Below, piece by piece: positions 9,060-17,929 of a DNA stretch of 64,000 nucleotides. Positions within the stretch are counted from its first letter, which is position 1; every line of letters starts with the position of its first letter. The notes below the pieces were generated by a model. The model saw only the letters and a program-made list of their open reading frames with translations. It ran no database searches and had not been told where the DNA came from. The position numbers were made by a program, and so were the translations under genes. This DNA comes from Flectobacillus sp. BAB-3569 (GTDB lineage Bacteria > Bacteroidota > Bacteroidia > Cytophagales > Spirosomataceae), in contig NZ_NJFZ01000042.1 of assembly GCF_002270355.1 (NCBI RefSeq), positions 62,001 to 126,000 on the forward strand, in the 5' to 3' direction.

Positions 9060-10322
9060 ATGAAATTACTCTCAAGGTATCTTTTATTATTCCTTACTTT
9101 ATCGAGTCTTTGTTTTCAAAGTTACTCACAAGCTCCTACGCTTGACTCCGACGAGCTATTCAAATTGGCTCGCAATGCTGCATTTGAACAAAAAAACTAT
9201 CCCCTTGCCGTTTCGTATTGTCAACAGGCTCTCAAAAAAAGTCCTGATTATCAGGATATAAGAGTGTTTTTGGGGAGAATATATATTTGGACAGACAAGA
9301 CAGATAGCGCCAGAGCCGAGCTTGGACAAGTACTTGCTGCTAATCCCAAAAATAAGGATGCGCTTAGTTCCATGATTGACTTGGAGTATTGGAACGACCA
9401 TCCCCAAGAGGCGCTCACTATCTGCGAAACAGCCCTAGGATATTATCCAGATGATACCGAGATATTACTTAAAAAGACAAAAGCTTTAAAAGATTTGAAA
9501 AAATTTGATGAGGGTCTTTCCATCGTAAATGGCGTAATCAAGCGCGAACCTCAAAACACAGAAGCTCGTACTTTGGCGGGACGTATGCAAGATAATTCGA
9601 GGCAGGTGTTTGCAACTTTGTCGTATGATTTTTTCTATTTTGATAAAAATTATAATTCTTCCCTAAACGAACAACCTTGGCACTTGACTAGTATTTCTGT
9701 TAGTAGAGGTTCTCAAGTTGGTTCGTTTATTGGGCGCGTTACTCATGCCAAACGCTTTGGTGACGACGGTATCCAGTTTGAAGTTGATGGCTATCCTCGC
9801 ATCAGCAAGACCTTTTATACTTATGTCAATTTTGGTTATTCGCCTAGTTTGCCTGTATTTCCAACATTTAGAAATGGTTTCTCATTATATGCCAACTTAC
9901 CCAAAAGCTTTGAAGGGGAGATTGGCTATCGTTATTTAAAATTTTCGGACGAAACATGGATTTATACGGGGTCACTTGGTAAGTACATCGGTAATTATTG
10001 GTTCAACCTTCGTGCATTTTTAGTGCCAAGCAATAGCGATATTTCACAGAGTTATACTTTCACTACACGATATTATTTTGGTGGTTCGTTTGATTTCTTC
10101 TCTTTAGGAATAGGATCAGGGATTTCGCCCGACGAAAGCCGCAATGTTTTGTTGGAAGGCGGAAGAAAACTCAATACTTTCAAAGTAAACCTTGGTTATA
10201 GTAAAGTATTTAAGGAAAAAACAACGCTATCACTCACCGCATCTTGGTTCAATGAAGATTTGAATCAAAGAGTCAACGGTAATCAATTCGATATTGGCAT
10301 TAGCATTCGCAGAAAGCTTTAG
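9060..10322 (+). CDS. TPR repeats plus YaiO-family outer-membrane beta-barrel
   Basis: A 420-residue protein starting at ATG 9060, giving a clean signal peptide (MKLLSRYLLLFLTLSSL, cleavage near SYSQ). Residues 25-180 contain about four TPR-like helical hairpins (for example ALTICETALGYYPDDTEILL). Residues 190-420 are alternating beta-strands typical of the YaiO outer-membrane barrel family, ending in a strand of charged and aromatic residues. YaiO-type TPR-barrels are found with polysaccharide synthases and are thought to help polymer export, by analogy with PgaA/BcsC. Five bases separate it from the next gene, so the two form an operon. A TTG at 9027 in frame is rejected because it precedes the signal peptide. 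Confidence 0.8.
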   Translation: MKLLSRYLLLFLTLSSLCFQSYSQAPTLDSDELFKLARNAAFEQKNYPLAVSYCQQALKKSPDYQDIRVFLGRIYIWTDKTDSARAELGQVLAANPKNKDALSSMIDLEYWNDHPQEALTICETALGYYPDDTEILLKKTKALKDLKKFDEGLSIVNGVIKREPQNTEARTLAGRMQDNSRQVFATLSYDFFYFDKNYNSSLNEQPWHLTSISVSRGSQVGSFIGRVTHAKRFGDDGIQFEVDGYPRISKTFYTYVNFGYSPSLPVFPTFRNGFSLYANLPKSFEGEIGYRYLKFSDETWIYTGSLGKYIGNYWFNLRAFLVPSNSDISQSYTFTTRYYFGGSFDFFSLGIGSGISPDESRNVLLEGGRKLNTFKVNLGYSKVFKEKTTLSLTASWFNEDLNQRVNGNQFDIGISIRRKL

Positions 10323-10327
10323 GTAAA

Positions 10328-11503
10328 ATGAAAAAAAATTCTTGGATTAAATTAGTATTGCTCGTAATCATTAGCGCACCGATTTGGATGTGGTTGGCAT
10401 GGTGTCTAACGCCAAAAAGAAAAATGGTTGTGGCTACCGTCGATAAGACCGTTCTCACGCCTGATGGACAGGAACATATCTCTTTGATTTGGATGCTTAA
10501 ACATAAGCGTTTCACTAAAACCAGTACCAAGTTGTATCAAATTAGTGATTACTTTGGCTTTTTTCCGAAAGACGACCAAAAGTATCAAGTAAAAGGTTTA
10601 GAACGTTTTTCGAATTCGCAGTTGGAGCAACTTAGTAAAGATTCAGATGTAGCATTTTTCACTGACACTTATGGTATTTATCGTCAGGAATGGTTTGCTG
10701 GTAAAAGTCAGACCGAACGTTCTGGAATTTTGTATGGAGGAATGTCTGGTCAAGATTTGACTTTGCTTAAAAACATGAAGCAGCAGAAAAAGCTTGTCAT
10801 GATGGAATTCAACGATATTAATTCGCCTACGGCTCCACATATTCGTGAAGAGTTTGAACACGATTTTGGTGTTCAATGGACGGGTTGGATAGGGCGATAT
10901 TTTGATTCGCTTGACACAACAGTAAACGTTGAGTTGCCAAAATGGTTGGTTCGCAACTATATCAAGCAAAGAGGTTCGTGGCCATTCAAGAAATCAGGGG
11001 TAGCATTTGTATCAGAAAAAGACCAAGTAGTGGTATTAGAAAACGAAACACATCTTTCAAATGAAGTACCCTTCATGGTAAGTACCCAAGAAGGTCAGGA
11101 AGAATATGGCTTGCCAGAAAGTATCAAATATCCCTATTGGTTCGATATATTAAAAAACGACCCCAAAATGAATAAGGTAATGTCGTATAATCAGGTATAT
11201 GCCAATACCCAAGGAACAAAAGAACTCCAACGTTATGGAATTCCATCAAAATTTCCTGCCATAATTATTCACAAAGGCGACGATTATCACTTCAGTTATT
11301 TTGCTGGAGACTTTAGTGATAACCCTATCGGAATGTTTTCAACCTACTTTAAGTGGATTGAGTATGTTGTACCCATGTTAGTGCATGACGAATCAGTTTC
11401 AGAGCGAAAAAGTTTCTTCTGGGACGTATACAGACCTCTTACAAGCAAAATTTTAGAGGATTACTATAAGGAAAAGGTGTATCCAAAGGCAGAAATTAGG
11501 TAA
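10328..11503 (+). CDS. Membrane-anchored protein of unknown function, paired with YaiO barrel
   Basis: A 391-residue protein with one N-terminal signal anchor (residues 7-29, LVLLVIISAPIWMWLAWCL), so most of it faces the periplasm. I recognise no catalytic family. The body begins with a strand-rich segment containing KTVLTPDGQEHISLIWML. A Rossmann-like alternation follows: SDVAFFTDTYGIY, then LLKNMKQQKKLVMMEFNDINSPT. The latter part is aromatic-rich (IIIHKGDDYHFSYFAGDF). The layout suggests a GATase-like or hydrolase-like fold acting on a periplasmic glycan, but this is inference. It starts five bases after the YaiO gene, which argues for a joint role in polymer modification or export. The start is preceded by an A8 run that is intact here (AAAAAAAA after ATG). 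Confidence 0.6.
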   Translation: MKKNSWIKLVLLVIISAPIWMWLAWCLTPKRKMVVATVDKTVLTPDGQEHISLIWMLKHKRFTKTSTKLYQISDYFGFFPKDDQKYQVKGLERFSNSQLEQLSKDSDVAFFTDTYGIYRQEWFAGKSQTERSGILYGGMSGQDLTLLKNMKQQKKLVMMEFNDINSPTAPHIREEFEHDFGVQWTGWIGRYFDSLDTTVNVELPKWLVRNYIKQRGSWPFKKSGVAFVSEKDQVVVLENETHLSNEVPFMVSTQEGQEEYGLPESIKYPYWFDILKNDPKMNKVMSYNQVYANTQGTKELQRYGIPSKFPAIIIHKGDDYHFSYFAGDFSDNPIGMFSTYFKWIEYVVPMLVHDESVSERKSFFWDVYRPLTSKILEDYYKEKVYPKAEIR

Positions 11504-11587
11504 CGGTTTGGAAATCTAGCAAAAAAGCAGTAAAGTTATCCTTTGAAAAATGAGGTAAACCTAAATCACGCTAGAGTTACGAGTAAA

Positions 11588-12004
11588 ATGCAAAAAAGAG
11601 AAGCACTTAAACTTTCTGAATCGGAAAAAAAGCTGTTACAAGAAACTTCGATGTATCATCCGAAGCCAGAGGTTCGTATGCGTTGTCAGGGGCTTTTGTT
11701 GAATGATTTTGGAATGAACCAAAAAAACGTCGCAAAGTTCATGAATATTAGTGAGAATACATTTGTGAATTGGAAAAAAGCATGGTTGTCGGAAGGACTC
11801 AATGGTTTGATTAGAAAAGAAGGACAAGGTCGAAAACAAATCATATCACTTGATAATCCTCAGCATTTGGAGGTAATAGAAGAAGCTCTCAAAGACGAAT
11901 CAATTAATTTGAAAGCTTTACAAAAAAAGCTTTTGCAAGAATTAGATATTTCCGTAAGTATTGATACGGTGAAAAGACTTGTTAAAAATCGATTGGGAAA
12001 ATAG
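11588..12004 (+). CDS. IS630-type helix-turn-helix protein without a DDE domain
   Basis: A 138-residue protein from ATG 11588 (a TTG at 11543 would add 15 residues). It contains a homeodomain-like HTH (MNQKNVAKFMNISENTFVNWKK) followed by a winged-HTH segment with LKALQKKLLQELDISVSIDTVKRLVK. This is the DNA-binding half of IS630-family transposases. The DDE catalytic half (orfB) is absent. The gene ends directly before a strong terminator, and I see no IS terminal repeats or TA duplications. It is either a remnant or a domesticated regulator. It sits 84 bases downstream of the unknown YaiO partner. Confidence 0.7.
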   Translation: MQKREALKLSESEKKLLQETSMYHPKPEVRMRCQGLLLNDFGMNQKNVAKFMNISENTFVNWKKAWLSEGLNGLIRKEGQGRKQIISLDNPQHLEVIEEALKDESINLKALQKKLLQELDISVSIDTVKRLVKNRLGK

Positions 12005-12019
12005 GAGAGATTCTTAAAC

Positions 12020-12056
12020 AAAAAGGTTCTAAAATATAACGTTTTAGAACCTTTTT
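12020..12056. terminator. Bidirectional rho-independent terminator
   Basis: A perfect 15-bp inverted repeat: AAAAAGGTTCTAAAA at 12020-12034 and TTTTAGAACCTTTTT at 12042-12056, with a 7-base loop. It lies between the convergent HTH gene (ending 12004) and the phosphoglycerol transferase gene (ending 12066), with A/T tracts on both sides to serve both directions. Confidence 0.9.
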
Positions 12057-12065
12057 GTTTGTTGG

Positions 12066-14114
12066 CTATTTAAGACGAACTGAGTCGGGTAGTAATTTAG
12101 TCCCTTTCAGAATTTTTTCATTTTTCTGCTTGAATATATCGAAGTTAGCTTTTACCGCCGACTGTGCATCTTTTTCTGGACTCAAAGTCATCGACATATT
12201 TGGTCCAATTTGATATAAATCTGTCCCATTCAATACATAATCGCCGTAAATGAAGTCAATCATTTGGGCTTTAGTCATCATCAATGGATAAGAGTGTACG
12301 TTTCTAAACTGTCTGACGGTATCGATACCCGTACCAATCCAGTTGGTAACCAATGGTTTGGCAACACCATAATTCTTATTCATAAAAGCCGCGATAGTTG
12401 GCGCAATATCAAAGTGAGTCGAAATAGATTCAAATTTTACTGAGCGTTTTAATAGTGGCGAATAAATAATCAATGGTACGTGAAAACGGTCAATTTTGGT
12501 CGCCATCGGAATTTCTGGCATACGGTGATCACCCGTGATAACGAAAATGGTATTGGCAAAATCTTTACGCTTTTTATATTTCTCAAAAAACTCACGAATA
12601 GCTTCATCTGTATATATCACCGTTGATAGCATTTGTGTATAATCTTTAGCATTCTGTTGCTGCGATGGCGTCATTCTAGCCTTTGGACTTTGACTATATT
12701 GCAATAGTTTTTGGGTATAAATACTTTGATTATTAATTAAGAATGGACTGTGTGTGGACACTGTCAAGATAACCTGAAAACTTGGCTTGCTGGTCTCATT
12801 GGCATTCACATCAAAGTATCGCTTAAATAAGCTTTTGTCGTCATATCCCCAAGTGAATGATGAACTAGATTTAGGTAATTTGAGATATCCTGAGCCTGTA
12901 AAAGTTGGTTCGTCATTCACTTGGTCGATACCTTCTTTTTGCAAAAACAGCTTCATGTTGTCAAACTTGCTATCGCCACCATAATAAAATGCAGTATGAT
13001 AGCCTGCGCGTTTCATAATACCAATCAATGAATTGTTGACAGGCATATTATTACCTAAATCATTGAATCCACTTTTTCCAAAGGGTAGCGAACCTAAAAT
13101 AGATGGAAGTACCGCAAATGTACGTCCCCCCTCACTCAAGAAATTGCTCCAATACAAACTTTTTTGTGACAACGAATCAATAAACGGGGTGTAGTTACCC
13201 AAATAAGCACCTTCACCCGTAAAAGCCCTACCAAGGCCTTCTACCAACAGAAATACGATATTAGGTTTTTGAGGAGATTTATTAAAGAAATTGCCCAATA
13301 CATCTTGCGTTGAATCGATTCTCAAGAAAGGATAATTGTTCTCATCTAAATAATTTACCTTCAAAATTTCGTTATTTCCACCAAGTAAAGCACCCCCAAT
13401 CCCTAAGTAACTATCTGCATAAATATCAACTTCGTCGTCGCTAGCAACAAAATAATCATACGATGAATTAGAAAAATAGAGGGACTTGTTATAAGTTAGA
13501 TAGTTGTCAAACTCATTACTGAATTGATGACTTGGTATTTGTAGTTCTGCATCAAAGTAATACACAACAAAGGCAAGTGCCCAAATCACTAAAGGAAGAA
13601 TAAAACGATGTATTGGAGCTTTTTTGGTTAATGTTTGAAAAAGTAAAAATTGTAAAGATACTATCACAATCATTCCAATAATGCCGAGTACAGGTACACC
13701 TGCTGCTCCTACAGTTTGTTTAATATCATCCAGCGAATAGCTGTATAAATCGGCGCCAAGTGGTACTAGGGATGTCATAAAATATTGCATCAAAGACAGA
13801 TGCAATAGCGTTAAGACTGAAATAATTACCCAAGTAATAATTTTGGCAATATTGGGAGATATAAATAGTAGTGCTTGATGGATTAGTCCTAAAAAGACAA
13901 TAGATTTTGAAAAATATATGAAATCATACAATGAGCCTCTAGCCCATAAAAAAATGAGTGCGTCATCAATATTTTGAGTCGTACTACCGTAAATCAATTC
14001 GATAAGACGGATAATAAAAATGGTAAGAAACCAGCCAAGGGCTAAGTTTCCAAACTGGTTTAACCCAGCCTTCTGAAGGTCAAGAAAAGTTCTTTTTTCT
14101 AGTGATTCGCTCAT
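12066..14114 (-). CDS. LTA synthase-like phosphoglycerol transferase / sulfatase-fold membrane enzyme
   Basis: A 682-residue protein from ATG 14114 (a TTG at 14135 is less likely). Five N-terminal membrane helices occupy about residues 20-185. A large periplasmic alkaline phosphatase/sulfatase-superfamily domain follows. NIVFLLVEGLGRAFTGEGA supplies the first metal-binding Glu, GGRTFAVLPSILGSLPFG carries the Thr nucleophile of LtaS/MdoB-type enzymes, and VITGDHRMP supplies the DH metal ligands. LtaS-family enzymes transfer glycerol phosphate from phosphatidylglycerol to a polymer or glycan. In Gram-negatives the acceptor is often an osmoregulated glucan or an envelope glycan. The gene faces the YaiO genes convergently and is divergent from the Hpt gene, so it may modify the polymer of this cluster. 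Confidence 0.85.
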   Translation of the reverse strand: MSESLEKRTFLDLQKAGLNQFGNLALGWFLTIFIIRLIELIYGSTTQNIDDALIFLWARGSLYDFIYFSKSIVFLGLIHQALLFISPNIAKIITWVIISVLTLLHLSLMQYFMTSLVPLGADLYSYSLDDIKQTVGAAGVPVLGIIGMIVIVSLQFLLFQTLTKKAPIHRFILPLVIWALAFVVYYFDAELQIPSHQFSNEFDNYLTYNKSLYFSNSSYDYFVASDDEVDIYADSYLGIGGALLGGNNEILKVNYLDENNYPFLRIDSTQDVLGNFFNKSPQKPNIVFLLVEGLGRAFTGEGAYLGNYTPFIDSLSQKSLYWSNFLSEGGRTFAVLPSILGSLPFGKSGFNDLGNNMPVNNSLIGIMKRAGYHTAFYYGGDSKFDNMKLFLQKEGIDQVNDEPTFTGSGYLKLPKSSSSFTWGYDDKSLFKRYFDVNANETSKPSFQVILTVSTHSPFLINNQSIYTQKLLQYSQSPKARMTPSQQQNAKDYTQMLSTVIYTDEAIREFFEKYKKRKDFANTIFVITGDHRMPEIPMATKIDRFHVPLIIYSPLLKRSVKFESISTHFDIAPTIAAFMNKNYGVAKPLVTNWIGTGIDTVRQFRNVHSYPLMMTKAQMIDFIYGDYVLNGTDLYQIGPNMSMTLSPEKDAQSAVKANFDIFKQKNEKILKGTKLLPDSVRLK

Positions 14115-14378
14115 GCTTAAATATAATTCTATCAAAAAAATGTAATCAAAACTTTATGCTACAAATAAAATACCGAAATTCGAGTAAAACCTATTTGGAA
14201 TGATTTTTGCGTTGATAATTTTAATTCTTCGTTAATTACAGTAGTCAAATATAAGTTTTTTGATTTTCTTTGTGAAATAGCTGAAGGTGCTGTTCGATTT
14301 TTATGATAAAAAAAGTAACGCTCCGCCAATTTTAGCGTATTATTTTTATCCGTGTTTTATTTGTGATGTTTGATTAAA

Positions 14379-14762
14379 ATGAGCTTAGAATCCTTTCCTT
14401 TTCATCCTAGTTTCGACAAAGAGTACATTGCAGAGTTATTTGACAACGAGGCTTCATATTTTCTCGAAATAATGGAGTACTTTTTTAACAACATTCCTAC
14501 AGAAATGTCTGAATTGAATGAGACCTTTGCCAGTGGTGACAAACTAGGTTTTGCCAAAAAACTGCATAAGATGAGTTCAATGTTGGGATGTGTCGGGCAA
14601 ATTGAATTTAGCCAGCTTTGCAAAGAGGTCGAAAAAACCTTTCTACAAACCCAAGAATTTATTATTCCTCAACAAAAGATGATTGAGGATCTTCAAGAGC
14701 TTTTACTTCATATTCAAAACGACTATGACAAGATCAAAATGCTTACTGATGAAGCCCAGTAA
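14379..14762 (+). CDS. Histidine phosphotransfer (Hpt) protein
   Basis: A 127-residue single-domain Hpt protein from ATG 14379 (the TTG at 14370 is an alternative). It is all helical. The phospho-acceptor is H63 in AKKLHKMSSMLGCVG, where most Hpt domains have AHxLKGSS followed by a small-residue stretch. Such proteins shuttle phosphate between receiver domains of hybrid kinases and stand-alone response regulators. It is the first gene of a Hpt, receiver, HEAT, glycosyltransferase series on one strand. The nearest hybrid kinase in the window is at 18995. Confidence 0.85.
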   Translation: MSLESFPFHPSFDKEYIAELFDNEASYFLEIMEYFFNNIPTEMSELNETFASGDKLGFAKKLHKMSSMLGCVGQIEFSQLCKEVEKTFLQTQEFIIPQQKMIEDLQELLLHIQNDYDKIKMLTDEAQ

Positions 14763-14866
14763 ATGAAGGTAAAATTCAATAAAACTATTATTCGGTAACC
14801 GATAAAATAAATATTAACCCTAGTTTCACGATACTTAGGGGGTATTAGACCCAATTTTGAATAATC

Positions 14867-15232
14867 ATGAAAATTCTAATTGCTGAGGATGAATCACTGT
14901 TGTTAAAATTACTTGTTGATAAATTTAATAGAGAGAGCTTTGAAGTGACAGGTTGTCAAAATGGCTTAGACGCTATTGATTTATACGATGAGGTTCAACC
15001 TGATATTGTCATAACTGATTTACAAATGCCGTTTTCGGGTGGATATGAGCTCATTTTTCATATCCGTAAAACTCGTGACGCTCAAACTCCAATTATAGTA
15101 CTTTCAAGTACGAATGTAGAGGATAAAATCGTTTCTTCTTTGGAACTTGGTGCAAATGATTTTGTTGAAAAACCCTTTCGTTTCAATGAGTTAATCATTC
15201 GTGTTAAACGACTTCTAGGAACTTCCGTCTAG
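14867..15232 (+). CDS. Single-domain CheY-like response regulator
   Basis: A 121-residue receiver domain with no output domain. It has the acidic pair E7/D8 (IAEDES), phospho-acceptor D51 (VITDLQMP), the S80/S81 switch position (VLSST) and K102 (VEKPF). It lies 105 bases after the Hpt gene and 51 bases before the HEAT-repeat gene, so it is probably phosphorylated via the Hpt protein. It would act by protein contact, with the HEAT protein or the glycosyltransferase as the obvious partners. That partner assignment is inference from gene order. Confidence 0.9.
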   Translation: MKILIAEDESLLLKLLVDKFNRESFEVTGCQNGLDAIDLYDEVQPDIVITDLQMPFSGGYELIFHIRKTRDAQTPIIVLSSTNVEDKIVSSLELGANDFVEKPFRFNELIIRVKRLLGTSV

Positions 15233-15282
15233 GTATTTCCTAGTAAGTTTGATTATATTTATTGCCCTTTCTCTCAAAATTT

Positions 15283-16374
15283 ATGAACAATATACCCGCT
15301 CATATTCAGCGACTTATATTTATTATATTAGTCATTGCTACAATCTTATTGATTGTGGATTTGGTTATTATAATAAGCATATTGAGTGAAAAAATAAGTG
15401 CCAAAAGAAACGCAAAAAGAAGGTCAGAAATACGAGAAAAAATACAGCAATATATAACAGCTTGGCTCATGGAAGAAGACTTGAATATTCAAGAATTCAT
15501 GAGCAAGGAAATTGCCAACTACTTTTCGAATATCCAACTGAAATTCAAATTGTTTAGAGAAATTCTCTACGAGGAAATATTCAATGCCAATAAAGTTTTG
15601 TTGGGCGATGATCAAAAAAAGATAAAAGAGTTATATACCTTTTTTGGTTTTGAGCAAAAAATTAAAAAGGAATTCTTTCGATATAAATGGTATAAGCTTG
15701 TCAATGCGACCAACGACCTTTTAGCGATCAAGGCTTTGGAAAATTCGACTATGTTTACTGAATTATTAGATCATCCTAACCAATTTGTACGTTTGGTGGC
15801 AATCAAGGCCGAAATATCAATGGGGGGAGATCAAGTAGATATTCTATCAGAAATTCATTTTCCACTTTCAGATTGGGAAATGTACGAAATTATCAGTTTT
15901 TTGAAGAGAAGCCAGTTTAAGCAAATCCCAAATTTAAGTAAATTGATTAATCACGAATCTATTACGCTTAAAATATTGGGATTGAAGCTCGCCAATATTT
16001 TTCAAGAACTTGATTTGGACATGGATGCGGCTTCGTTTGTAGTACACCCCAATCCAAAAGTAAGGACTGCTATCATCGAGTATCTTGCAGAGTGTGGTGG
16101 AAACGAGTACTTGAATGAATTAAAGCGAAGATTTGCTACTGAAGAAGAACCTGTGAAAATCGCAATTCTAAAATATGTATCCTTGCACGGAACCGACGAT
16201 GATGTTCCATTTATATTCAACAAATTGAAAGATGCGTATCCAGCTATTCGAGTAAAAGCTGCCGAAACGCTTCAAAACATGAATTCTAATAGTATGTCAT
16301 TTTTATCGTACCTTGAGTCAAACGGTGATAAATCAGACCAGAAATTGGCTATTCATGTGTTAAATAAATTTTAA
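15283..16374 (+). CDS. HEAT-repeat protein with N-terminal membrane anchor
   Basis: A 363-residue protein from ATG 15283 (a TTG at 15262 is an alternative). One membrane helix lies at residues 8-33 (LIFIILVIATILLIVDLVII). A basic juxtamembrane segment (KRNAKRRSEIREK) implies that the remainder is cytoplasmic. The C-terminal half (about 170-360) consists of HEAT-like helical pairs, for example HPNPKVRTAIIEYLAECGG and YPAIRVKAAETLQNM. HEAT arrays bind proteins. Its position directly between the receiver gene and the glycosyltransferase gene (4-base gap) suggests that it couples the receiver to the synthase at the inner membrane. Confidence 0.8.
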   Translation: MNNIPAHIQRLIFIILVIATILLIVDLVIIISILSEKISAKRNAKRRSEIREKIQQYITAWLMEEDLNIQEFMSKEIANYFSNIQLKFKLFREILYEEIFNANKVLLGDDQKKIKELYTFFGFEQKIKKEFFRYKWYKLVNATNDLLAIKALENSTMFTELLDHPNQFVRLVAIKAEISMGGDQVDILSEIHFPLSDWEMYEIISFLKRSQFKQIPNLSKLINHESITLKILGLKLANIFQELDLDMDAASFVVHPNPKVRTAIIEYLAECGGNEYLNELKRRFATEEEPVKIAILKYVSLHGTDDDVPFIFNKLKDAYPAIRVKAAETLQNMNSNSMSFLSYLESNGDKSDQKLAIHVLNKF

Positions 16375-16378
16375 TCGG

Positions 16379-17809
16379 ATGCTAACATTCTTCTCTTACT
16401 TTATACAATTTGGTTTGTTTTTGTACTGTATGATGATTTTTACATCTTACATTCTCATGAGCGTTCGGTCATGGAAAGTACTGAAGCATCACAAACAAGC
16501 AAATCTCAATATTGATTTTAACGCTTTTCGTCAAAACCCTTATCTTCCTTCTATTTCAGTTGTAGCACCTGCGTATAATGAAGGAGTCACCATTGTTGAG
16601 AATATTCGCTCCTTATTATCACTGGGTTACAATAATTTAACTTTGATTATTGTCAACGACGGTAGTAAAGATGATACCCTTGAAAAAGCGATTAAATTTT
16701 ACGATTTAGAGAAGGTTGATTATTACTTCGAATACCGTTTGCCTTGTAATGAAATCAAAGCGATTTATAAATCAAAGAATAAAGCTTTTAAAAAACTTAT
16801 TGTAGTTGACAAGGCTAATGGCGGTAAAGCCGATGCCCTCAATGCAGGAATCAATGTTTCCTATTCTGACTATTTTGCCTGCGTTGATGTTGACTGTTTA
16901 TTGGAAGAGAATGCTTTTGAACACTTGATTTACCCTGTTATTAATAGCCACAAAGAGGTTGTCGCAGTAGGAGGAATTGTTTGGCTTAATAACGACGCTG
17001 AGGTATATCATGGTCACATGGTGAAGTTGCAAATTCCCAATAAATTTCTACCAAGAATTCAACTGATAGAATATTTTAGAGCTTTCCTTTTAGGACGTAC
17101 AGCCTGGAGCTCCATCAATGGGCTTTTACTTATTTCAGGAGCATTTGGTATTTTTCATCGTGAACGTGTGATTGAAGTTGGAGGCTATAATAAGAAAACG
17201 GTTGGAGAGGATATGGAGCTGGTGATTCGCTTACATAAGCTCATGCTCAATAATAAAATACCTTACGAAGTTGCATACGTTCCTACGCCACTTTGTTGGA
17301 CAGAAGCCCCCGTGACGAAAACCATTTTATCTCGCCAAAGAAATAGATGGGCGCGAGGAACGGCTGAATGTTTGATGCTTCACAGAGATATGATTGGACG
17401 CAAAAAGTATGGTATAATTGGTATGTTGAGTTTTCCATACTGGTTAATCGCCGAATGGTTTGGACCATTTATCGAAGCTTTCGGTCTGATTTTCACCTTG
17501 GTGATGATTCTATTGGGCTATATTAATATATACTTTTTTGTAGCTATGCTCGGGTTGGTATTTTCCATGTCATTATTCTTTTCGATATTGGCTATTCAGG
17601 CTCAAGAGACATTTTTTAACCGTTATTCCGAACCAAAAGAAATAGGTCGTTTATTTATTACCGCTGTTTTAGAGCCGTTTATTTATCACCCTCTCACAGT
17701 ATATTGGGCTATAAAAGGCAACTATGATTTGTTTTTCAAGAAAACTCACTCTTGGGGCGAAATGACTCGTACAGGTTATGCTCCGGCGACTGCTCCCAAG
17801 AAACCATAA
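16379..17809 (+). CDS. Processive family 2 glycosyltransferase (PgaC/BcsA-like)
   Basis: A 476-residue inner-membrane synthase. One helix at about 5-28 precedes a GT-A catalytic domain with D94 (VNDGSKDD), the DxD-type CVDVDC (D170/D172), the catalytic GED (276-278) and RQRNRW (319-324), the Q/RxxRW hallmark of processive beta-glycan synthases. Three to four further helices lie at about 350-440. No PilZ domain is present, so control by c-di-GMP through this protein is not visible. Start ATG 16379 is 4 bases after the HEAT gene stop. It probably makes an exopolysaccharide; the sugar cannot be told from sequence. Confidence 0.9.
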   Translation: MLTFFSYFIQFGLFLYCMMIFTSYILMSVRSWKVLKHHKQANLNIDFNAFRQNPYLPSISVVAPAYNEGVTIVENIRSLLSLGYNNLTLIIVNDGSKDDTLEKAIKFYDLEKVDYYFEYRLPCNEIKAIYKSKNKAFKKLIVVDKANGGKADALNAGINVSYSDYFACVDVDCLLEENAFEHLIYPVINSHKEVVAVGGIVWLNNDAEVYHGHMVKLQIPNKFLPRIQLIEYFRAFLLGRTAWSSINGLLLISGAFGIFHRERVIEVGGYNKKTVGEDMELVIRLHKLMLNNKIPYEVAYVPTPLCWTEAPVTKTILSRQRNRWARGTAECLMLHRDMIGRKKYGIIGMLSFPYWLIAEWFGPFIEAFGLIFTLVMILLGYINIYFFVAMLGLVFSMSLFFSILAIQAQETFFNRYSEPKEIGRLFITAVLEPFIYHPLTVYWAIKGNYDLFFKKTHSWGEMTRTGYAPATAPKKP

Positions 17810-17830
17810 CAAGAACTAAGCACTGATTAA

Positions 17831-17868
17831 GGGGTTGAATATGGCTTTATAAGCTATTATTCAACCCC
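17831..17868 (+). terminator. Rho-independent terminator after the glycosyltransferase gene
   Basis: An 11-bp perfect stem, GGGGTTGAATA at 17831-17841 and TATTCAACCCC at 17858-17868, with an internal GCTT/AAGC pairing, followed by a T-rich run. It ends the Hpt-REC-HEAT-glycosyltransferase unit. Confidence 0.85.
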
Positions 17869-17897
17869 TTATCTTTTATATTCTTGATAGGATTCTA

Positions 17898-17905
17898 TAA
17901 ATTTG
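17898..17905 (+). promoter_or_regulatory. Candidate Bacteroidota -7 box upstream of the TonB-like gene
   Basis: TAAATTTG matches TAnnTTTG, 24 bases before the ATG at 17930 and after the preceding terminator. No clear TTTG -33 element is seen at the canonical distance, so confidence is moderate. Confidence 0.45.
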
Positions 17906-17929
17906 CAGTAGAAGCAAATACCTTAACCC

